DNA of 64,000 nt from positions 436,001-500,000 of the forward strand of contig JAJTWR010000248.1 of the NCBI GenBank assembly GCA_021613335.1. The letters run 5' to 3'. A program made the position numbers and the translations under genes. This DNA comes from Whitmania pigra (Eukaryota > Annelida > Clitellata > Hirudinida > Haemopidae). The notes beneath the pieces were generated by a model. That model saw only the letters and a program-made list of their open reading frames with translations. It ran no database searches and was not told the origin of the DNA. Below are positions 49,773 through 63,330 of this stretch, one piece after another. The first letter of the stretch is position 1, and every line of letters begins with the position of its first letter.

Positions 49773-50224
49773 ATTATTATTAACTAGGAATGTTATTATT
49801 AATAACAACTAAGAATATTATTAACAACTATTAGTAACAATTGTCTCAAAAAATCAAGACATTAAAAATGTGTTTTCGCGGAAATTTTTGACAAGAAAGT
49901 TTAAGATGTACTTAATAATGTTATGTTTTGAGAGATGTAAACTAAAATGAAAACCACTTTTGACATGTTTTTATTTTAATAAAATAATATCTCCCTATCC
50001 CTAACATCTCATTCACCAAATTGCTCATCTTCTACAATTCACCTTCACCAACCAGTCCATAAATCAACGTTCGCCAAACAAGGCTGTTCCAATGCCTGAC
50101 TCGCCATACGGAACAACCTGCCTCCTATCATTCGGTCCCCTTCAAGCATCAGATGACGACCTATCTCTTTAGGACATCCCTACAGGAACAAAGGCAATAC
50201 GATTAAGGCGTCATGTAAATTAAC

Positions 50225-50560
<336 letters not shown>

Positions 50561-51991
50561 CTAGATGCGCAGATGCTCTGTGCTGCTAGTATTTAAATAT
50601 TACAAAACCTACAATTATCTTTTTTTATTTTGAATTTAATTCCATATTTTAAAGAATTAATATTATTTAATTATCTTCATTAGTTTTACTTCCACATCAA
50701 AATTGATTTTTTTTAATTATCTGAATACTCAATATTTAATTGTGAAAGTGGCTATGACGAGCCGAGGCTGTTGCTGCTGCTGATAATGATAACGATGACG
50801 ACATCCACATGGGTGGATGGATGGATGAACTGATGGATGGATTGATGGATGGAATGATAAATGGACCTAAAGGAAATCATTAATCACCCTACAAATGTAA
50901 ACGTGTGGCCCTTTCCCTGAATGATCGAACGCACGAGAAGGTGGTGATGATGGTGACGATGACGACGACGATAATGACGGTGATGATGATGGTGACGATG
51001 ACAACGTTCTTCTGATAGTCAATTTACTTTCTTCTCTTGAAGTTGAGATTTTAAGGTTATTAAAAAATTAACACAACATTGCAACATCGCTTAGAGACAA
51101 CAACTTTCATAACTTCACATTGCAAAATAACAATAATCATCTCCCAACAGCATCAACGACCAGACTTTTCACAACATCATCGACATTAACAACAAGAACA
51201 AGAACAACGACGACGACAACAACAACAACAAAATAATTTTTTCAGCTATGACAAATGTCACTGCGATAAAAGTTTAAAATGCAAAAAGATATAAAGGTTA
51301 TAAAATGACATTCTAGAAACTTCAGTTGTTTCCCTGGAATTCTAAATTATTCGTATTTAAAAAAGGATTTGAGTTATTATTAATAAGTAATATTATAATA
51401 TATTACTGCAAAACATACATTTGACCTTCAATATCAAATAGGAAAGGTCATGAGATTTGAACTGTGAACACGTCGATTAATAATTCCTTATTACTATTAA
51501 TAATAATTTTATAAAATATTCATTATTTTATAATAACAACAGAAGTTTATTATTATTATATAATATATTATTTAAATTATAATTATTCTGTCACTTTGAG
51601 GTCACAATCTCTGATTATTTAACGAGAAGTGCTTTCAAAATGACAAGAGATTCTTAAAAAAGCACTGGAGAGTAATTTCTTATGTTGAACTTCCCTACAT
51701 TGTAATTTCTTACAGTGTAATTCCTTATGTTGTATTTCCTTGTTTCATTCCCTCCATCAATCCATGCTGTCCTTCCATTTTTTCTGTCCATCTGTTATCT
51801 CATCTCCTCCTTCTTTCTTTTAATTTCTTCCATTCATCACTCCATCCACTACTCCGTTCTCTCAGCGGACGATTCCTGAATGGCTCCGTCATTTTCCGGC
51901 AATAAAAAGGTCAGAGGTCAAGTGAAGGTGACTTTTTTATTTCTTCGATATTGGATTTCCTATGCGGTGACAAACATCCATTGTCCGTCTG

Positions 51992-52322
51992 TCCATTCAT
52001 CCATTCATCCATCCATCCATCCATCCGTCCATCCGTCCATCCATCCATCCATCCATCCATCCATCCATCCATCCATCCATCCATCCATCCATCCATCCAT
52101 CCATCCATCCATCCATCCATCCATCCATCCATCCATCCATCCATCCATCCATCCATCCATCCATCCATCCATCCATCCATCCATCCATCCATCCATCCAT
52201 CCATCCATCCATCCATCCATCCATCCATCCATCCATCCATCCATCCATCCATCCATCCATCCATCCATCCATCCATCCATCCATCCATCCATCCATCCAT
52301 CCATCCATCCATCCATCCAACC
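51992..52322. repeat. (ATCC)n tetranucleotide repeat, ~330 bp
   Basis: About 80 copies of ATCC, interrupted near the left end by GTCC variants. Because four-base units shift frame and contain no stop codon, all six frames are open across it, giving IHPS and MDGW repeat proteins that are artefacts. Confidence 0.97.
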
Positions 52323-52599
52323 ATCTATCAACATTAAGTTCTATGGAAGCAAAACTTCGACATAGAGAAATCCTACCGAATTTTAAATTATATTCATAAT
52401 GTATGAACTTGTGAATGAATGATAGAATGAAGGTTTGTATGGTTCAAAGGATGAATTGATAAATGGATGGATGTCAAATGGATGAAAACATAGGTGGATG
52501 AACTAAAGAATGGCAGGATTGAATTGAACAACGGTCTCTGAACATGGAGATGAATAATTTCAGTGTCACATTAAAAAAATACAAACGGATGGACTGAAG

Positions 52600-53060
52600 G
52601 AAGATACAGAGGATGAGAAAAACGGATGATGATGATGATATCGATGGCGCTGACGACGACGACGACTACGATTAGAGGATGAGGAGAAAGATGATGATGA
52701 TGTTGATGCTGTTGTTGATGATGATGATGAGGAGGAGAAACAATATCTTTCCTGTGACAGATGGATGGATGTGCGTTACAAGGTAGTTCATCTTGATGTT
52801 GAACATCCACCTCTGAATGAATGGCTACGATTCCATTGCGAGGGTCATCGTATCTCTGTTCGACTCACCTCACTTCTGGGCACCTCACAATGGGGTGAAA
52901 CGTTTTGGAGGTGAACCTCGTTTTGAGAGATTTGGTGGGGAAAATGAAAATATGTGATGAAAAAGATTATGATGATGAAAATAATGATGATGGTAAAGAT
53001 GATGATGGTGATGATGAGGACGAAAACGAGGCTGCAGCTGGTGCTGCTGATGATGATGTA
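52600..53060. repeat. GATGAT/GACGAC-rich intergenic tracts
   Basis: Degenerate GAT, GAC and GTT triplets occur at about 52626-52735 and 52960-53060. His-rich open frames on the minus strand follow from the repeats. Confidence 0.7.
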
Positions 53061-53700
53061 GGTTTTTGATCTTGGCATGAGAATCATCTCCTGAAGACAC
53101 AAATCCATAGTGACGTCACAATGTCACGTATCCATGTTGGGTCTGAAAATATTCAAGGTCAGTTCTTGAAAGTCATTTGTTATTGAGTATGTCGATGACG
53201 GTTATGATAATGAATTCGTCAGAACTAATTGTTAAAAATATGTTATAATATTTATTAATTACACCAATAATATTTAATATCTTAACACTATTATTATAAT
53301 TATAACTAATGGCATTGCAAGTCAAAAAAATCGACATTACAAAAATATTCGTCGTTTAAATAATTATTGAAATTATAATAATTATTAAATACAATATAAT
53401 TATAATTATTACATTATAGTTATTATTGCAATTAAAAATAAATTAAAACAATAACGACAATAACTTTTTTACAGAGTATAATCTAGATGACTACTCATGA
53501 CATAAGTCAGGATGAATAACATCTTCAGCGGTAATTATAACCCAACGTAGTTATAACTGTAATTATAATTATAATAACATTGTAATAATAATAATAATTA
53601 TTAATTGTATTATTATGAAATATTACATATTATAATAATTAATATTACAACAGCATTATAAATATAATTCTATTTTGTAGTTATTGTTACAAGTTATGTT

Positions 53701-53930
53701 GTTACAAGTGGCCTTTCACATCCAAGAATATTGGTGAGTCATCTCACCTAGGTAGTAATAGTTAATATATGCTATTATTAATATTAATTAAACTGTATAT
53801 TGATTATATTAATTTTATTTTTTACATTAATTAAACTTTATATTATTATTAATAATAGCATATAATAACTATTATTAACTGGGTGAATCATCTCACAAAT
53901 ATTCTTGGATATGAAAGTCCACTTGTTAAC
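53701..53930. mobile_element. MITE-like fold-back element, ~90-bp inverted arms
   Basis: The left arm starts GTTACAAGTGGCCTTTCACA, followed by TCCAAGAATATT and a TGAGTCATCTCACC segment. The right arm ends with CAAATATTCTTGGATATGAA and AGTCCACTTGTTAAC, its reverse complement at roughly 85-90% identity. The arms enclose a short AT-rich centre. Size and structure fit a miniature inverted-repeat element. No open frame and no clear target duplication were found. Confidence 0.8.
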
Positions 53931-54059
53931 TTCTTTCCTTTCTCGTCCTTCCTTCCTCCTCCTTTGCCTCGAGCAGAAAATGTTAATGAGGGAGGTTAAT
54001 GAAGCGTGGAAGATCGTCACCTCAGTTATGATGCTGATGATGTTGATGATGATTATAGT

Positions 54060-54238
54060 CGTGCAGGTTGGCCGAATGGGTAGCGTTCCTGCATGCGACG
54101 GTAATGGCATTAACAGTCGTAATGTGTCGTGTTCGAAACCCAGCCTGCACTGCCACAAGCAGTAAAGGAGTAAATGGTCACAAAAAGTGTCTTTATGCCA
54201 TGCATATGTCGTTAAATAAATTACGTACAATTACAACA
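54060..54238 (+). mobile_element. tRNA-derived SINE, copy 4
   Basis: GCAGGTTGGCCGAATGGGTA (A box) and TAATGTGTCGTGTTCGAAAC (B box) are about 60 bp apart, as in a tRNA promoter. The middle TATATAAAT segment is altered and the end has CGTTAAATAAATTACGTAC before an ACAATT tail. Confidence 0.85.
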
Positions 54239-54261
54239 GTAATAATGCTGGTGCTGCTACT

Positions 54262-54262
54262 G

Positions 54263-54294
<32 letters not shown>

Positions 54295-54312
54295 TGATGA
54301 TGATGATGATGA

Positions 54313-54405
<93 letters not shown>

Positions 54406-54445
54406 GATGATGATGATGATGCTGATGATGATGATGACGATGATG
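54262..54445. repeat. (GAT)n microsatellite
   Basis: A long GAT triplet run with two phase slips, adjacent to the tail of SINE copy 4. Confidence 0.95.
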
Positions 54446-55012
54446 GTGACGATGACTGGGATGGTAGATGATGCTGGTGGTAACAATACTTATAAATTGG
54501 CGATGACAAATATTTTCTAAAAAACTTGATAGTTTTTTTCGATTTCCGTTCACGAAATTCTTGAATAATTCATGCTTTTTGTTTCCTCATGACGCATATT
54601 AATCACCAACAACGAATTGAAACAACATCCACAACAGGACTTACCAGAACACAGATAACAACAATAAATATTAACATTAATAATAATAATGTGAAAAATT
54701 ATATTAAAATTAATATTAATAATGGTGATGCTGATGGCGTTGCCGACGATGATGACGATGAAAAAAATTGTCAAAATTACGTAATTACACACGGATTACA
54801 CAGTAATATAGTTTCCAAAATACTTGGAATTTATGGTTTAAAATTATTATCGCTGCCACGTAATTGAGATTTCAGTTACGATCGTCGTTGCTGATAAGTG
54901 GACCAAACATGTTGATTTTTAGACAATTCTCAGGATTTTATTGCATTTGTTATGTTTATTATGAAAATATCTTTCTAATTATCACTATGTCTACTGAGGA
55001 CCATAAACATTC

Positions 55013-55013
55013 G

Positions 55014-55066
<53 letters not shown>
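55013..55066. repeat. (ATA)n microsatellite
   Basis: A pure run of about 50 bp in intergenic DNA. Confidence 0.9.
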
Positions 55067-55673
55067 TTGTAATAAGGATTGATGGATTGGTAAATGGAGG
55101 AATATATGAACGGATGAACGATATGACCTATGGAAGGACAGAAGTAAAAGTAAAATAAAAAATTCGCCCCGATGGGGGGTGGGGCGGTGGGATGGGTAGA
55201 TAAATTATTCAGCTCAGGATATAATAAAAGTGTGTGACGTCAGATGGGGGTCGCTCTGAAGGACCAATGACGTTGAAGATAAATGAGACAGGAGTATATT
55301 GGGTTTCAACAATATGGCCCCGAGACCCCCAGTGAAGATGATATCGATAAGAGCATGATGATGATGATGATGATGACGATGACGATGGCGATGACGAAGA
55401 CGACGATGATGATGATGATGATGATGACAACGATGTAACGTTTTATTAGACGTAACATTTAAATAGATGTAATTAATTGAAGTTCACGAAAACGAATTGA
55501 TTTTAAATATTTTTTTAAAAGTGTTTCATAAAATTGAGATAGTTAAATCTTTCTTTTTTTCGAGTTCCATCCACTCGCGATGCTCCTGTCCAATTTTATC
55601 TTCCGAAAGTAGCGGGGACGTTTGCACCTCGTAAACCACTGGTTGACCGAAATGTGGTAATTAGCGCCTATCT

Positions 55674-55720
55674 CAGGGGTTTCCAACTTTTTCCGTGTCC
55701 CACACTCCTAGTTTAGTATG
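55674..55720 (+). mobile_element. hAT-type terminal sequence fragment
   Basis: CAGGGGTTTCCAACTTTTTC followed by a CGTGTCCCACACTCC segment resembles one end of Charlie-like hAT elements. The other end was not located; the piggyBac remnant starts about 40 bp further on. Confidence 0.4.
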
Positions 55721-55760
55721 TTCTCGCATCCCCACCAAAGCAATAAGTAATATCTCTTAA

Positions 55761-58019
55761 CCCTCGAATGTCGGAAGTAACAAAACTTCCAGTTTTAACT
55801 GAAGGGGGTACAAGTACAAGGTACAAGTGCACCCCAAAACATTTATTATTACTGAACGTCAACCAAAAGATTTTAATAAAACTAATTTAAAACTGCACAG
55901 GTTGAGAAAATATAGTAGCACAGTTTTCATAGAACATTTATTACATATCGCCATACAGCAACTCTTATAAACATGGAACTGCTGTGTTGAATAACGCTTT
56001 ACAAAAGGGTTGTGCTTTACTTTACTATATTTATTTGTTTTAAAATATACGAATGCCAATATTGTGTACATATTTAACTAAAAATTATATTTTCCAACAT
56101 TTATTCATAAATGAATGTGTTTATTAGTTAGTGTTATATGTACTAAAACAAACTTGACGGTTTCGCAACAGTAATATTACAAAATCGCTCGTTTTTTGTT
56201 ATTAATAAAGCCTAGCGGTATCAATATTACAAGTTTACAGCCATTGTAAATGTGATAACAGCCTTAACATTTCATCTTTTATTCATGTTTTCCTCTTTTG
56301 CTTTTACATTTATTCAGTCTATCACACTGCCGCCGCAGCGCATTCGTCAAACAAACTGTAACTATTCTCTTTTCTGAATGATCCCTGCAAATAAAGTTTT
56401 TGAAACTGTCACACTTCGAGCGGCTTATACAGTCTTGACCACGAGCACGGACAGCGCATCTTCCAATAGTTTTATTTTCCTGAGGTCTTAAGTGTCTTGC
56501 AACGCGATGCTCAATAGGAAGGAACATGTTTATGGCTGCAAGGATTGGTTCTTGAATTCCGACTGTGTTTCTTGCCCTTGCATCTTTGAAAGGCTTCACC
56601 AAATCTTCAGCTAGCTGCACGAAAAAGAATCGGCATCTATGAGAATTTCCAACATTGTAATTTGGTTCACGATCTGACCAAGCACAGTGTCACATTGTGA
56701 CCTGCAATATCGATAAAGTCAAAAAAAGGGCTAGTGGCCATCGCCTACTAGTCGCAGGCACATGTATTCACACAAGCTTATCTACAGCACTTATTGTTTT
56801 ATTATAATCTAAGATCATTTGTGGCTTGAAATTATGCTCTTCTTCAATATTTGCACCTTGATGCTGAGAAGGCAGAAGAATAACGTTTCTGTTTTTCAAC
56901 GGAATGCATGAGAATGCATTGTCAGTCCCCCATGATGTAGAAACTTGGAAGAATGTACTCAGCGACCTTTGATTTCACGCAAAGCTGTTGGTACATCGCT
57001 TTTTTGTTTGTCTCATTGTATAATACTAAGAAGTGTGCGGTTATGCTGTTTCAGCTCTTTAGCTAGTGCTACACCAGTGAAGAAACTATCAGTGGTAATG
57101 CATCCATTCTGAAGCACACTAATAAGATCTCTCTGATCATCAAGATTTTGAAGGTTTACTGCATATGAATTACTATTGTCCTCCAAACACCAAACTTCGA
57201 TGCCATGCTTACCTGCTTTTGTTGGCATATATAGCTTGAAATGGCAGTTATCACAAAATGCAATTAAATGTTCATCTATTGTCAATTCAGCACTTGGATT
57301 CATACTCTCCTTGCAGTTTCTAACAAAGAGATCAATTAGATCTCTTATTGAGACCTTGTCTTCTCTGAAGTCTGGTTGCCAATTCATCAAATCGTAAATA
57401 CCTTTTGATACTGACAAATCTATCTCTGCTCACTGCACAAACTGCACAGGTCTAGAAACCATTCTGAGCAGGCCACATATCATGCACATGCACATATTCT
57501 TTTCGGAAACGAAGAACACCCATAAACAACAGAAGCCCAACAAATCCATAAATATCCTTGACTGTTATATCCAACCAGGTTTGTTCCGATTGCAGGTTTT
57601 GAGAAAAGCGTTTGCTTTTGTGTTGGAATGTTCAACGATTAGGTCTATCAGCAGATATTAACAGTTTGAACGCATCAACAATTGTGTCTACACGGTGAAC
57701 CAAACCTGGCGCAATGCGGATTACGTTGCAAGCAGTCTCTGACCTTTTCCACTAGCCCGATCGAACCAGATGAGACTATCTTTCGAGGTTCGCCTACTAA
57801 GTCCAGTTTCTGGCTCAGTGTCAGAGATTTCATCCGAACTGCCGCTAGAACTATTATTACCAGAATGATCATTTTCTGAGATGTGATCTTCACAATCAGA
57901 ATCAGGATCATTATGACATGAAACAATGTCATCTTCTGAATCAGTTTCCTCATTTTCCTCTGAATACAATAACATAAGTTAGAAAATGCTTGCGCAAAAT
58001 TTAATGCACGTCTTGCCAC
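55761..58019 (-). pseudogene. Degenerate piggyBac-type transposase
   Basis: Minus-strand frames, interrupted by stops and shifts, cover a piggyBac transposase in order. They are an acidic Ser/Asp-rich N-terminus (57975-57721), a GLLLFMGVLRFRKEY segment (near 57550), the DDE core with AELTIDEHLIAFCDNC and YMPTKAGKHGIEVW (57417-57013), and a C-terminal Cys/His-rich tail (56620-56279). A TTAA followed by CCCTCGAATGTCGG at 55757 may be one terminal end, since piggyBac inserts at TTAA. The partner end was not found. The copy is not intact. Confidence 0.8.
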
Positions 58020-58795
58020 AATATTTATTATTTATAATTTATAATTCTACTCTTCTCACTCTGCCTATCGTTTTATATTCCTAACAAGCCAGAACTAATT
58101 GGACATGCAAAATGCCTTCCTCCGCCACTAATTATCGACACGAGCGGTACAAGGCAGACGAGAAATCCGACGCATTACATTCATTCACACTTCCACGACG
58201 CAAAATATACGACAAAAGTAAAATAAAATAAATAATATAATTATTCACAGTCAAGACATTTACATATGTAAAATTTTATTTCTAAATTGACGCTGGTGTC
58301 AGAAGTGGAATTATTGTCGTGCTTATATTTGTAATATTTGTTTTTGTATATTTCAACTTATATTTATAGTTGTAATAGTATATTGTATTGCCTATGTTAT
58401 ATGCTATAATAGCATGTTATATGTTAGGTCGTACGTAATATTGCAATTGCTAAAAGCATTTAACGTCTGTGAATATGACTGTCCGTGACGTTATTGCACA
58501 ACGGGAGATACAAATGTACTTTAAGATTGTTGAGTCTTTGTAAGAATATTCCAACTCTATAAAGCTGAACAAAAACTTCATTGGCATCAAAATGCTTTGA
58601 ACCAAAACACGACTGAAATATATCGCTAATATCTGCAATGTACGCATTCGTCTGCACAATCGTCAAAACTAGGAATCCCTCTCGAACTTGAACTTCCCGC
58701 CTCTCGAGGATTGATTTATTTATTTATTTGATCATAGTCCTTTGCATAACTGAGATGATTTGGACTTACCTCTCGAGGATTCTTACTCCTTCCTT

Positions 58796-61140
58796 TTATA
58801 CTCCAAAATCACAACACCTCCGCGCCAGCCGAAGAGTCTCCCAGAGCTTTGAAGCATAATCTTTCGGATCGTCTAGGAAGTGTAAGCTCTTGATCCTGTA
58901 GATTTGGCCGCTGGAAATTTCTTCGTCCTCTTGGCCAACCGCTGGGTCTTCTAGGCGGTTGTACCCTTGTTCGTATCGTTGTTGAAAATGGAACATTTCT
59001 TGAAATTGGAGTAGGATCCGGCACCATGCCTGGATCATCGTCCTCATCTACTCTGTGTCTGGGTCTCAATTGCTCAACGTGTCTCTTCCAAGTAGGTCCT
59101 TTTGGCACGCCTGTATCAAAATATGGCGAGGTCCTAAGACTTGAACCACAACTGCCGGGATCCATCTAAGAACGCGATCCTTACCCGGACTGATGTGTTG
59201 TACAGTGCTTCCCAACAACGAATTTGGTGTTGCTCGTTCTCTTGTTTGGCGTAGGCTTGTTCTGCCTGTCTTTTAGGCTTTTGACTAGTTGAGGCATTGA
59301 AGGCAAAAGCGCATCTAAGTTTCCTCGTAATTGCCTCCCGTTTAGCAATTCACTCGGTGAGAGGCCAGACTCTGAATGTGTTCGTCGATATTGAATTAGA
59401 AATTCCTGTTGTGCTTGTGTAAGCGGACGCCGCGATTTTCTCAACGATTGTTTGAAGGTCTGCACTAACCTCTCCGCTTGTCCGTTTGTAGAGGGATGGT
59501 AATTTGCTCCTCTCAGATGTAGATTACCACGCTCTCTTAGATATTTTTAAAATTCCTCTGACATAAAAGTTGACGCATTGTCCTTTGCGAGGGTATGCAG
59601 ATACCCGAAATGGGTGAAATCCTCTTCGAGTGAATCATCGTTGTTCTCGCAGTGATGCTTGAAGTAGGGTAGATGCACAGTTATTTAGAGTAACTATCAA
59701 CCATCACCAGCCAGTTCTTTCCCATGAAATTAACCGCGTGATCTACGTGGATTCTGCTCCAAGGTAGTTCTGGTAGCAGGGGTGGTTTGCAAACTTTGGT
59801 GGGTTGTTTTGATGTTCCGCGCAAGATGTGCATTTCCTAACATCTCTTCAATGTCGGAATCTATTCTCGGCCAATAAACAACCATTCGTGCCAACAGCTT
59901 CATCCTCATATCGCAGTGACCAAGATGTAATAGATCCCTAACATGGGATCTCATCTTCTCCGGAATTACAATTCTATTGCCGATAATAAGACAATCATTC
60001 TGCACTGTCAGAATATCTTCCAACTTTTGAAAATGTCGAATCATAGTCATCCATTACTCGAAGCCATCCCCCTTTTAAAAATCAACCCAGGTTGAAATTA
60101 CTTTATCTTTGCGGGGTTCTTTTGTTAAGGTTTGAGAATCAGTCGATCGGATTTGTTTGCTGATGTCATTGATCGTGCAAACTGTAAGATCGTCTTCATC
60201 TTCAACGACGCCAAAATTAGAATCTAGCCCACTTGGTAAGCAACTAAGAGCATCCGCGTTACCATGGTTTTCTGATCGTCGGTATTCTATTGAATAATCG
60301 TACTGATGAAGTATCATTACCCATCAAACTAAACGATTTGCACAGGGGTCAGTTTTGATAGGCTCAGAATCGACAAAAGGGGTTTGTGGTCTGTCACTAA
60401 AATGAATTTTCGTCCGTGGAGATATTGATGTAATTTTTCAAGCGCGTAAATGATCGAGGGTGCTTCTTTATGTAGCTGAGTGTAATTTCTTTGTGTCTTT
60501 GAAAGTGTCTTTGAAGCATGTAAGATTGGTCTTTCACTTCCATCCGGATAACGATGGAACAAAACTGCACCGATGCTAACCTCTGATGCATCACATGCAA
60601 TTTCCAAAGGAAGAGTTTTATCAAAATGCGCAAGCTGCACATCTCTCGCCAAGATATCCTTCAACTTTTGAAACGACTTCTCTGCTTCCGAACTCCAAAT
60701 CCAAGATGTTTCTTTTCTGGTTAGACTCGCCAACGCCTCCGCAATTGTCGGAAGGTTTGGGATGAACTTGTGGTAGAACTGCTCTGATCCCAAAAACGAA
60801 CGTAATGTCGAGATATTTGTTGGCTTTGTCATGTTCGTCAAAGCATCGCACGTTTCCCTTTTTCTAACCCGCTTTTTGAAATAACGAGTCCCAGATATAC
60901 AATCGAATATTTTGCATAAAAAACTTGTTTTTATTGTCTCGTAATCGTTGTAATAAAGCTTTCAGATTTTGAAGATGTCCTTTGGAGTTGGAACTACCGA
61001 CAAGAATGCCGTCGAGATAGACTGCTACTCCTTGTAAGTCACAAGTCAATCTGTCCATTATTTCTTGAAAATAACCTGGAGCTGAAATTATTCCAAAAGG
61101 TAGTATTTTTCAGGGCTGGTTAAGTTTGGCGCCCCATGAA
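58796..61140 (-). pseudogene. Degenerate, 5'-truncated Ty3/gypsy retrotransposon pol
   Basis: From high to low on the minus strand: a reverse-transcriptase end with a YLDG variant of the catalytic YxDD box (about 61058-60864), a connection and RNase H region (LRSFLGSEQFYHKFIPNLPT and ILVTDHKPLLSIL, 60841-60329), and NADALSCLP (60317-60075). An HHCC-type integrase zinc region (60050-59730), an integrase core/C-terminal part (SGLSPSELLNGR, 59465-59181) and a tail (59165-58796) follow. Frames are broken repeatedly. No gag, protease or long terminal repeats were seen, so it is an old, inactive fragment. Confidence 0.88.
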
Positions 61141-61400
61141 ATTCTATCTTGCACACCTGGTTGAGAACTCCTGGTTTATCTCTTTTGGAATCATCGTTAT
61201 CGCTATCATTATCATCGCAATTATTCACATCACAATTATTCACTAATTAATTGTAAAATATTGTTAACAAAGCAATTTACTGCTTCTAAAAATGAATTGT
61301 ATTCAATCTAATTTAATTCGGTTTTGTGAGAGCTTGGGAAAGGTGACGCCAGCGATGACGATGCCAAAGATAATTTGGTAATCATGATGATGATGTTATC

Positions 61401-61434
61401 GTCAATAGTCGTAATGTGTCGTGTTCGAAACCAA
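61401..61434 (+). mobile_element. SINE core fragment (copy 5)
   Basis: Only CAATAGTCGTAATGTGTCG followed by TGTTCGAAACC remains, identical in its core to the other SINE copies. Both ends are missing. Confidence 0.6.
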
Positions 61435-61439
61435 AGCCA

Positions 61440-62500
61440 TGTTTAAAAATTATGATTATGTATAATTATTATATTATTTTTAATTAATATGATTATTATT
61501 ATATACATGTTTAGTAATTATGGTTATTATAATTTGATTCTTTGAAATAAGCTGTGTTTTCATTATATTCCAGGAAGTTACGTTTGAAGTTTTCGTTACA
61601 TTTGCAAAAGCTTAAAATAATATTATATTACTAATTACGAAAAATTGATATTTTCCGTTTTTTTTTAATAAAATTCAGATTTTTATCAGATCTTTTAATT
61701 ATTTTTAAGTATTTTTTTAAGATGGAAAACTTAGAATAAACACATGGAAATTAAACTTTGTTTAAGAATTGTCTTATCTTTTAATAAGTTTTTAAATTGA
61801 AAAAAAATATTTTAGCTAAAATATTTATAAATATAAAAATTGTTTAGAATATCATTTTAAATTAGCAATTCTCTGTTTTCTAAGAATTCTTTAAATAATT
61901 TAAAAAAAAAAGATTTTGCAACTAAATCTCCGTTGAAAATTCAAATTATATTTCACATTCATTTTCTCCGCTTTTCTGAACTTTTTTATATTTAAAACAC
62001 GAAAAATTCACAACACATTTTGTCGAAATATTTCTATAATATTATATTAATTTTGTAAATTCAGGTCAACATTGAAAAACTAATGCAATCAATTAATTAA
62101 AAATATTTAACACATTTTGTATTAATAATAACAAAATAATAATAAAATATACAAATAAATAATTAAATATAACAATAATTATAAAATAACAACATTAATA
62201 ATATATTAAACAGCAATTAAAATAAATAAGAAATTAGCTTTTAGTAATGATATTGAATTGACATTAAAATTATATTAGGAAAAATTACTGTGGAAATTAT
62301 GTGTTATTACAAATAATTTTATCATGATGATGACGATGATGATGATTATTATTATTTTGTTTATTTATTGTGTTGGTATTACTGATAATATTTTGACATA
62401 ACCATTGATGATATTTTGTCTCTAGATAACTTTTATTATTATTACTATTATTATTTTAATTAATATTATAATATTATTATTATTAGTGGTAATATTATGA
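61440..62500. other. AT-rich stretch, nothing identified
   Basis: About 1 kb of very AT-rich DNA without exon-like, RNA-like or ordered repeat structure, apart from short ATT/GAT runs near 62320-62360 and 62430-62490. Confidence 0.5.
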
Positions 62501-62504
62501 GATG

Positions 62505-62960
62505 TTTCCAATCCCGTCATTAATACACTTTACACTCTTTTTGATTGCCAAAATTCCAGCAAGGGTTTTGTACGATGACTCCCGTGGACATAATAATTCA
62601 ACAACATGTCTACCCACGATAACAGAACGGCATGGGAAGGGTAGCCGATGGAATTTAGGGGGTTGGTGCGTGAGTTGGACACGGAGAAGAAATCTTGTGG
62701 GATAGATATGGATCACATGGGTGCCTGGTGTGAAATGGTGGGTCATAGTAGGCCAGTCAACAACGTACACGGGAGTTGTTCAATTTATGTAGCGTATAAA
62801 GCATGGATTCTGAGGCACCCATCCATTTGTGTAGCGCCTAAGGCGACATCTTACGACTGGATTTCAAGATGAAATACTTGCTTCAATCGGAAAATGAGCT
62901 GTAGAAAAGGTAAGGGTTTGATAGGGTCATAGGTAAACACCAGAAAGAAAGAAGAACTAC
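62505..62960. other. Unassigned GC-richer patch, possible transposon remnant
   Basis: The base composition differs sharply from the flanks. Open frames of 65-90 codons exist on both strands but none has a recognisable motif. The repeated element TGTAGCG(C/T) near 62790 and 62830 and the sharp edges suggest an old insertion rather than an exon. Confidence 0.35.
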
Positions 62961-63090
62961 TCAACTTGCCTCTCCTTCCCCCAACAGAACCCTACCCTCT
63001 TCAAGAATCTGTTACGTTATGGGGCATTATTCATGTTTACGAGCAGCATTTGTATGCAACAGTGGTCTTTGTATTTTCTGCCGAGCTTCA

Positions 63091-63330
63091 ATCGTGCATA
63101 AATTTAATAACACTAGAACAAGTGTAATTTATTATGATAATATTGAACATAAATAAATAATTTATTAATTAATTATTATTCATCGTGCATAAATTTAATA
63201 ATACTAGAACAAGTGTAATTTATTATGATAATATTGAACATAAATAAATAATTTATTAATTAATTATTATTCATCGTGCATAAATTTAATAACACTAGAA
63301 CAAGTGTAATTTATGATAATATTGAAAATA
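63091..63330. repeat. 91-bp tandem repeat, ~2.6 copies
   Basis: The unit starting ATCGTGCATAAATTTAATAA recurs at 63091, 63182 and 63273, exactly 91 bp apart. It is almost unchanged, which implies a recent duplication. Confidence 0.95.

Noticed and set aside
51880..52365. An IHPS-repeat 161-codon frame and the antisense MDGW frames
   Set aside because: A stop-free tetranucleotide repeat is open in all frames by construction.
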